This document shows, one piece after another, positions 60,501 to 64,000 of a stretch of DNA of 64,000 bases. The DNA is taken from assembly GCF_005860805.1 (NCBI RefSeq), contig NZ_VCEJ01000004.1, forward strand, positions 1,674,001 through 1,738,000. The letters run 5' to 3'. This DNA is from Dyadobacter luticola. GTDB lineage: Bacteria > Bacteroidota > Bacteroidia > Cytophagales > Spirosomataceae. Position numbers and translations under genes: made by a program. The notes beneath the pieces were generated by a model. That model did not search any database and was not told the origin of the DNA. It worked only from the letters and a program-made list of their open reading frames with translations. Each line of letters starts with the position of its first letter. Positions within the stretch are counted from its first letter, which is position 1.

Positions 60501-61108
60501 GGAAGGATGTGAATGGGGATGGAAAAATTACGAGGGATGGTGACGGTCTGGAAACGATCGGGAATGCTTCGCCAAAGTTTATTTACGGCTGGAACAACAG
60601 TGTCAGCTTCAAAAACTTTGACCTAACTTTTCTGGTGCAGGGCAGTTATGGCAATGATATTTTCAATGCGGTGCGCATCAAAACCGAGAACCCTTCAAAC
60701 GGGCTGAGCAGCAATCTCAAAAACAGGTGGACAGCAGAAAACCAAAACACCAGCGTGCCTGCGTTTATTGGCTCACGTGAGCGAAACCTGCTGGAACTAG
60801 GCGCTAACCAGACGGCCGGCATCGGCGCCGATCAGCGGTCAAGCCGGTGGGTTGAGGACGGTTCTTACCTGCGGATGAAAAACGTAACCCTGAACTACAC
60901 GATTCCTGCGGCTATTGCCAGTAAAATCGGTGCCAGCAGGCTCGCAGCTTATGTTACCGCCATCAATTTATTTACGCTCACCAAATACACAGGTTACGAT
61001 CCCGAGGTAAGTTCATTTAATGCCGGCGGGGCAGGCGGGTCGGGTATTGACCTAAGTAATTACCCGACGTCGAAAGTGTACATGGTTGGGGTTAATCTCA
61101 CATTTTAA
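57587..61108 (+). CDS. SusC/RagA TonB-linked receptor with STN signalling domain
   Basis: Outer-membrane receptor of 1173 residues. Signal peptide (FILAAFFMTAIQARDIHAQ), STN/secretin N-terminal domain (VTVHLDQTDLGTFLKTLEKS), carboxypeptidase-regulatory-like domain (ITGTVKDEKGEGLPGVSVVV), plug with the SusC motifs VVGYGTQKKSDLTGSV, IRVRGGNSITGGNNALVV and VLKDASATAIYGARGANGVI, then a barrel ending YMVGVNLTF (aromatic end). It imports oligosaccharides or other ligands with the SusD lid, powered by TonB; the STN domain signals through FecR to the sigma factor. susD starts two bases after its stop. Confidence 0.97.
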   Translation: MKDRLHCQTWLWVVMKHSVYQFILAAFFMTAIQARDIHAQNLLERVVTVHLDQTDLGTFLKTLEKSTGVDFVYSSKAIGAQRKLSVHQDNQKLAYVLETSLKPMNISFRLVEGSILLHRSSAEIPATGGDPESRTGALFGTNPQDINITGTVKDEKGEGLPGVSVVVKGTQRGTVSTADGAFNIGVTSESDMLVFSFVGYLSQEVSVGNRKKIDVTLATDTKALEEVMVVGYGTQKKSDLTGSVSSVKGADLTRLPTQRVDQALQGRAAGVMVQNTDGAPGGNAIIRVRGGNSITGGNNALVVVDGIQGVNITTINPNDIESLEVLKDASATAIYGARGANGVILITTKRGASGKAVFNYGFSMGVQTLNHKLDLMNAGDYARKSNDWAATQNGTAAAPIQPVIPFSSEQIAKLDAQGGTDWQNEIFRRGKMQNHQLSISGGNESARFFVSAGYMNQQGIVLNTKYARYNLRSNLDFKVTSWMNAGINLNVIRDKGNVPPVGEGTRFGDILGQVINTVARFDPITPVYDANGNYNTKALKGGPDGSKIYADNDVWNPVATALETKSEKNNITNEIATFLDFKLLKGLSLRVTGAGSINSNDEQHYYSTKTQPGRGVNGTGDLADNKYQYFQNSNILTYNHTFAKKHALTITGVAEQQLIQSKSSFISAQGFFSDQTGINDLGGASQINERYNSQYKQVLNSFLGRVNYVFDEKYMITASYRADGSSVFGANNKWGYFPSAAAAWRISQEEFLKNVNVISNLKLRGSWGKTGNQAIQPYQTLATVASGFNYAYDGTDSPNIGFQLGRASNPNLKWETTAQTNIGLDLGLFGERLVATVDVYKKKTSDLLLNKQVEAYTGFSTILSNVGAIENKGLEISLGGKPLTGSNLRWNTSVNVSFNRSKVLALLDNAPLAIRTNTGGGYQIYGSGFSLKYLQVGQPVDQMRGYVNLGTWSEAERDQARAMGQAPGEAKWKDVNGDGKITRDGDGLETIGNASPKFIYGWNNSVSFKNFDLTFLVQGSYGNDIFNAVRIKTENPSNGLSSNLKNRWTAENQNTSVPAFIGSRERNLLELGANQTAGIGADQRSSRWVEDGSYLRMKNVTLNYTIPAAIASKIGASRLAAYVTAINLFTLTKYTGYDPEVSSFNAGGAGGSGIDLSNYPTSKVYMVGVNLTF

Positions 61109-61119
61109 AAATGATCACG

Positions 61120-62562
61120 ATGAAAAAGAACATCATATATCAGGCCATCACATTACTTATCACAATCGGCGGTTTTTCCTGTCAAAGCCTGGAAGAAGCG
61201 CCCGAGGGTATATCCACGCCCCAGAATTTTTACGCAACAGTCGATCAGTGTGAAGCGGCTTATGCCGGTTCCATGAACGCGCTTTTTGTGGAGTGGGGCG
61301 GCTATCAGAACATTCCGGCTTTTCCGGACGGGCAGTTCAACGGTACCAGTCTCGATATTGCTTCCACCTCGTTTAATGATTTGTGGAGCTGGCATTACAA
61401 GGCGATTTCCAATGTGAATGCGGTTTTAGAAGCGGTAAAAGCAGGGAGTCTGGCAGGTAATCCGCAGGAGAATATTGACAATGTTGTAGCGCAGGGACGG
61501 TTCTTGCGCGCTTTCAACTATTTTACACTGGTGCGCTTGTATGGCAAGATCCCATACCTCACCGAAGATACGCCCGATCCGGTATCCACCCCTCTCACAC
61601 CCGAATCACGGCTGGAAATTGCGGCGGTCTACGATTTGCTTGAAGCCGACCTCAACTTCGCTGCCGAGCACCTGGGCGATTATGATGCGGGTACCCCGGG
61701 TAAACCCAACAAGTGGATTGCGAAGGGATACCTCGCCAAAGTGTATTTGACCCGCGCGACGGCACCACTTAATCAAGTGGAAAACTATGCAAAAGCCCGC
61801 GATGTGGCCAATGATGTGATCACGAATGGTCCTTACAAGCTGCTTCCGAACGTGCAGGATGTGTTTAAAACGGCCAACAATCACAGCATGGAAGTACTGT
61901 TCGCATTTCATACGACTGCGCAAACGCCGTACATGCCCGGCAATGCCTGGGCGCCTTCGGAAATGGACGGGTGGAGCGGCGGCCCGGTAAAGACCAACTG
62001 GGCCACAGACATTTATCCCGAGCAGCCCCGCAAGCACAACTATCTGCTGCTGGATTTCACATCCGATATTTACGATCCTGCGGCACCGATCATCAACTGG
62101 TCCAAGTCTGCGGACGGGGTACCTTACATCGGTAAGTATAATATGCCAAACCTTACTTACGATCAACAAGTTAGCGGTGGAAATTCAGGTATAGAAATGA
62201 AGCTGCTGCGGTTTGCCGATATACTGCTGATCTACGCGGAAGCCGCTAACATGGCAGGTTCCGGCCCGACCCAGCTGGCCGTGGACCGCCTCAATATGAT
62301 TATCGACCGCGCCAATGCGGGCACCGGAAAAGAAGCCAGGGCAACATTGGCTCTGACCAAGGCGCAATTTGACCAGAAAGTGCTTGATGAAAGAAGCTTC
62401 GAGCTCTGTTTTGAAAATGACCGCTATTTTGATGTGTTAAGAAAGCGGATTTTGAAGGAAGTCAACTTGCCCGACAATGCCCAAGGCTTCGATGAAAATG
62501 ATTATCTGTTGCCCATACCACCCCTTGATGCCAAAGCAATCGGGCAAAATCCGGGCTACTGA
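61120..62562 (+). CDS. SusD/RagB outer-membrane nutrient-binding lipoprotein
   Basis: Lipoprotein of 480 residues that caps the SusC channel. The signal has a lipobox (ITLLITIGGFSCQSLEEAPE). The TPR-like helical scaffold includes AQGRFLRAFNYFTLVRLYG and PNKWIAKGYLAKVYLTRA; the C-terminal LLRFADILLIYAEAANMAG and LDERSFELCFENDRYFDVLR, then YLLPIPPLDAKAIGQNPGY, match the family. ATG 61120 is preferred over the in-frame ATG at 61111. Its stop is seven bases ahead of the next start. Confidence 0.96.
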   Translation: MKKNIIYQAITLLITIGGFSCQSLEEAPEGISTPQNFYATVDQCEAAYAGSMNALFVEWGGYQNIPAFPDGQFNGTSLDIASTSFNDLWSWHYKAISNVNAVLEAVKAGSLAGNPQENIDNVVAQGRFLRAFNYFTLVRLYGKIPYLTEDTPDPVSTPLTPESRLEIAAVYDLLEADLNFAAEHLGDYDAGTPGKPNKWIAKGYLAKVYLTRATAPLNQVENYAKARDVANDVITNGPYKLLPNVQDVFKTANNHSMEVLFAFHTTAQTPYMPGNAWAPSEMDGWSGGPVKTNWATDIYPEQPRKHNYLLLDFTSDIYDPAAPIINWSKSADGVPYIGKYNMPNLTYDQQVSGGNSGIEMKLLRFADILLIYAEAANMAGSGPTQLAVDRLNMIIDRANAGTGKEARATLALTKAQFDQKVLDERSFELCFENDRYFDVLRKRILKEVNLPDNAQGFDENDYLLPIPPLDAKAIGQNPGY

Positions 62563-62569
62563 TCGGGGA

Positions 62570-64000
62570 ATGTTTATGATTATGTATTTTAAAAAGATAT
62601 GCCGCACGCTACTTTCCGGTGGTGTCCTGGCAGGTGTTTTCGCCTTTCCGTCTATATCTCAGGTTGGTCAGTCGCGCAATGATCAGCAACCACATTGGGA
62701 GAAGATTTCAAGCAGAAATCCGGCTGGAAAAGACCCGTGGGGGTACGTCGGCTTTGGTGGGGGAGGTGCGATGTTTTATCCGGCAGTAAGCCCTCACAAC
62801 CCAAACCGCGCCATGGTGGCCTGTGATATGACGGGTTCTTTTGCCACAAATGACGGCGGAAAATCCTGGCAAATGTTCAATCTCAGAGGGCCGGTCAGTT
62901 ACTTCGTCTATGATCCAGCCGATTCGAACACGGTTTATGCAAATTCCATCGGCTTGTATAAAAGTACCGATCAGGGCAGCACCTGGTCACTTCTTTATCC
63001 GAGCCCGGCTGATGTGAGCGGGATCGTTTCACAGGGTGATCATGCCAATGAACAATTGGTCACCAAGGATAGCACTATACGGAAAGTGCTGGCTTTCGCT
63101 GTCGACCCGGCTGATTCTAAAAGCCTATATGCAGTGATTTCCATCGATGAAAAATCCGCTTTTTACACATCAAAAAACGGCGGTATAACCTGGCAGAAGG
63201 AAAGAGAACTAGAAGGAAAAACGAAAAACATTTACATTAATCCCGGCTCACCGCTGAATGACCGGACGGTATATGTTTGTGGTCAAAATAGCATCATGAA
63301 GCGTGAAAAAGGCATTTGGAAAACTACTATAAATCCTGGTGTTGAAGAGCTTACCGTATTTTCGGGTGGTTTTGATAAAAAAAGCAACCAGTACATCATT
63401 TATGCTATTTCGGGTACATCCTATTTTAATCTCAAGAAAGAAAAATCAGGCATTTACTACACAAAAGATGGCGGGGAAACCTGGGAAAACCGGCAGGCAG
63501 GGCTGACTAAGTTTACTGTAAAAGGCGCAGCAGTGCCCGAGTGGCGGACGATTGCCACCAGCGCTCTGCATCCGGAAGTGGTGTACGTCTCGTATGCCAA
63601 TTTGAAAGTGCATACCGATACGACCAGCATTGGTGTGGCTAAAAGCGAAGATTTCGGTTTAACGTGGAAACTGGCCTGGAAAGATAACCTTACCTCAAAA
63701 GGCGCAGTCGTTTCTGCGAATTTTGAAAATGATTGGGTTACCGAACGTTTCGGGCCGGGCTGGGGAGAAAATCCGTTTTCGATCGGTGTGTCACCTTCGA
63801 ACCCGGATATTTGTTACGCGACGGATTTCGGGCGGGCGATCAAGTCAAATAATGGTGGTAAAAGCTGGGAGCAGGTTTATACAAAGAAGAAAGACGCTGG
63901 CGGCTGGGTATCCCGGGGGTTGGAAGTGACAACTAGCTATGCCATCGTTTTTGATCCGTTTGATAAAAACCATGTATTTATTGCCAACACCGACATTGGC
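62570..64000 (+). CDS. Asp-box (BNR) repeat beta-propeller protein, cut by window edge
   Basis: An open frame from ATG 62570 runs 477 codons to the right edge without a stop. Signal peptide (LLSGGVLAGVFAFPSISQ) is followed by Asp-box motifs of the form S/T-x-D/N-x-G-x-S/T-W: TNDGGKSW, STDQGSTW, SKNGGITW, TKDGGETW, SEDFGLTW and SNNGGKSW. PWGYVGFGGGGAMFYPAVSP with HNPNRAMVACDMTGSFAT resembles GH74-type/xyloglucanase-like or sialidase-like propellers. Located right after susD, it is probably the hydrolase or binding protein of this uptake locus; substrate unproven. In-frame ATGs at 62576 and 62582 are alternative starts. Confidence 0.85.
   Translation, partial: MFMIMYFKKICRTLLSGGVLAGVFAFPSISQVGQSRNDQQPHWEKISSRNPAGKDPWGYVGFGGGGAMFYPAVSPHNPNRAMVACDMTGSFATNDGGKSWQMFNLRGPVSYFVYDPADSNTVYANSIGLYKSTDQGSTWSLLYPSPADVSGIVSQGDHANEQLVTKDSTIRKVLAFAVDPADSKSLYAVISIDEKSAFYTSKNGGITWQKERELEGKTKNIYINPGSPLNDRTVYVCGQNSIMKREKGIWKTTINPGVEELTVFSGGFDKKSNQYIIYAISGTSYFNLKKEKSGIYYTKDGGETWENRQAGLTKFTVKGAAVPEWRTIATSALHPEVVYVSYANLKVHTDTTSIGVAKSEDFGLTWKLAWKDNLTSKGAVVSANFENDWVTERFGPGWGENPFSIGVSPSNPDICYATDFGRAIKSNNGGKSWEQVYTKKKDAGGWVSRGLEVTTSYAIVFDPFDKNHVFIANTDIG

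Noticed and set aside
63723..63929. 68-residue frame near the right edge
   Set aside because: It lies in another frame inside the Asp-box protein, which stays open to the window end.

Overview
The window is a chromosomal segment of a Bacteroidota bacterium, most likely a Cytophagales member close to Dyadobacter. This rests on protein families and signals seen together: a SusC/SusD pair with an STN domain behind a sigma/FecR switch, type IX secretion parts (DUF4835/PorD and a C-terminal sorting domain), Bacteroidota-type RpoZ, a Rho factor with a long disordered insertion, and promoters of the TTG-N19-TAnnTTTG type. The genus is inferred from style; no search was possible.

Layout. 1-4089 (minus): partial radC, a TPR protein, a coiled-coil zinc-ribbon protein and a Nif3-like protein. 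4183-4747: a promoter, two intact tRNA-Asp genes and two degenerate tRNA-Asp copies, with a repeated terminator after units 2-4. 4814-5439: a Cys-rich copper-storage-type protein and, on the minus strand, a tRNA-like RNA with a long insertion. 5613-8658: an Lrp regulator, a PadR regulator with a likely operator followed by a TonB with an extra N-terminal domain, a DnaQ-like exonuclease, a small lipoprotein and tRNA-Ala. 8807-14053: a surface-glycan operon (FkbM methyltransferase, Wzx flippase, GT2, pyruvyltransferase, GT4), visibly A+T-richer than its surroundings. 14249-19826: cold-shock protein, acyltransferase, an unknown protein and the oxidative pentose phosphate operon gnd-zwf-pgl.

19982-30268: a 58-residue membrane peptide plus an SPFH protein; an ABC exporter with a GntR regulator and a GIN-like protein; a nifS-like/xdhC/mobA-like set; and a dabA gene paired with an unusually short NuoL-like partner. 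30471-41350: 1-Cys peroxiredoxin, an outer membrane receptor, htpG, two small membrane proteins, rho and coaX. 41334-54380: an envelope-biogenesis block (outer membrane protein, LptC, SCO/cytochrome c, RecN, a small Sm/Hfq-like protein, PorD, CoaBC, RpoZ, BamD, a T9SS-sorted protein, an OstA/LptA-like protein) and tilS. 54401-64000: a PAS histidine kinase, then ECF sigma, FecR, SusC, SusD and an Asp-box repeat protein cut by the right edge. This last set reads as a glycan-uptake locus in which substrate binding at SusC is signalled through FecR to the sigma factor.

The parts most worth a second look are the tRNA-derived array and neighbouring tRNA-like RNA, the compact DabB partner, the Sm/Hfq-like protein, and the PadR-TonB module with its 9-bp inverted repeat.
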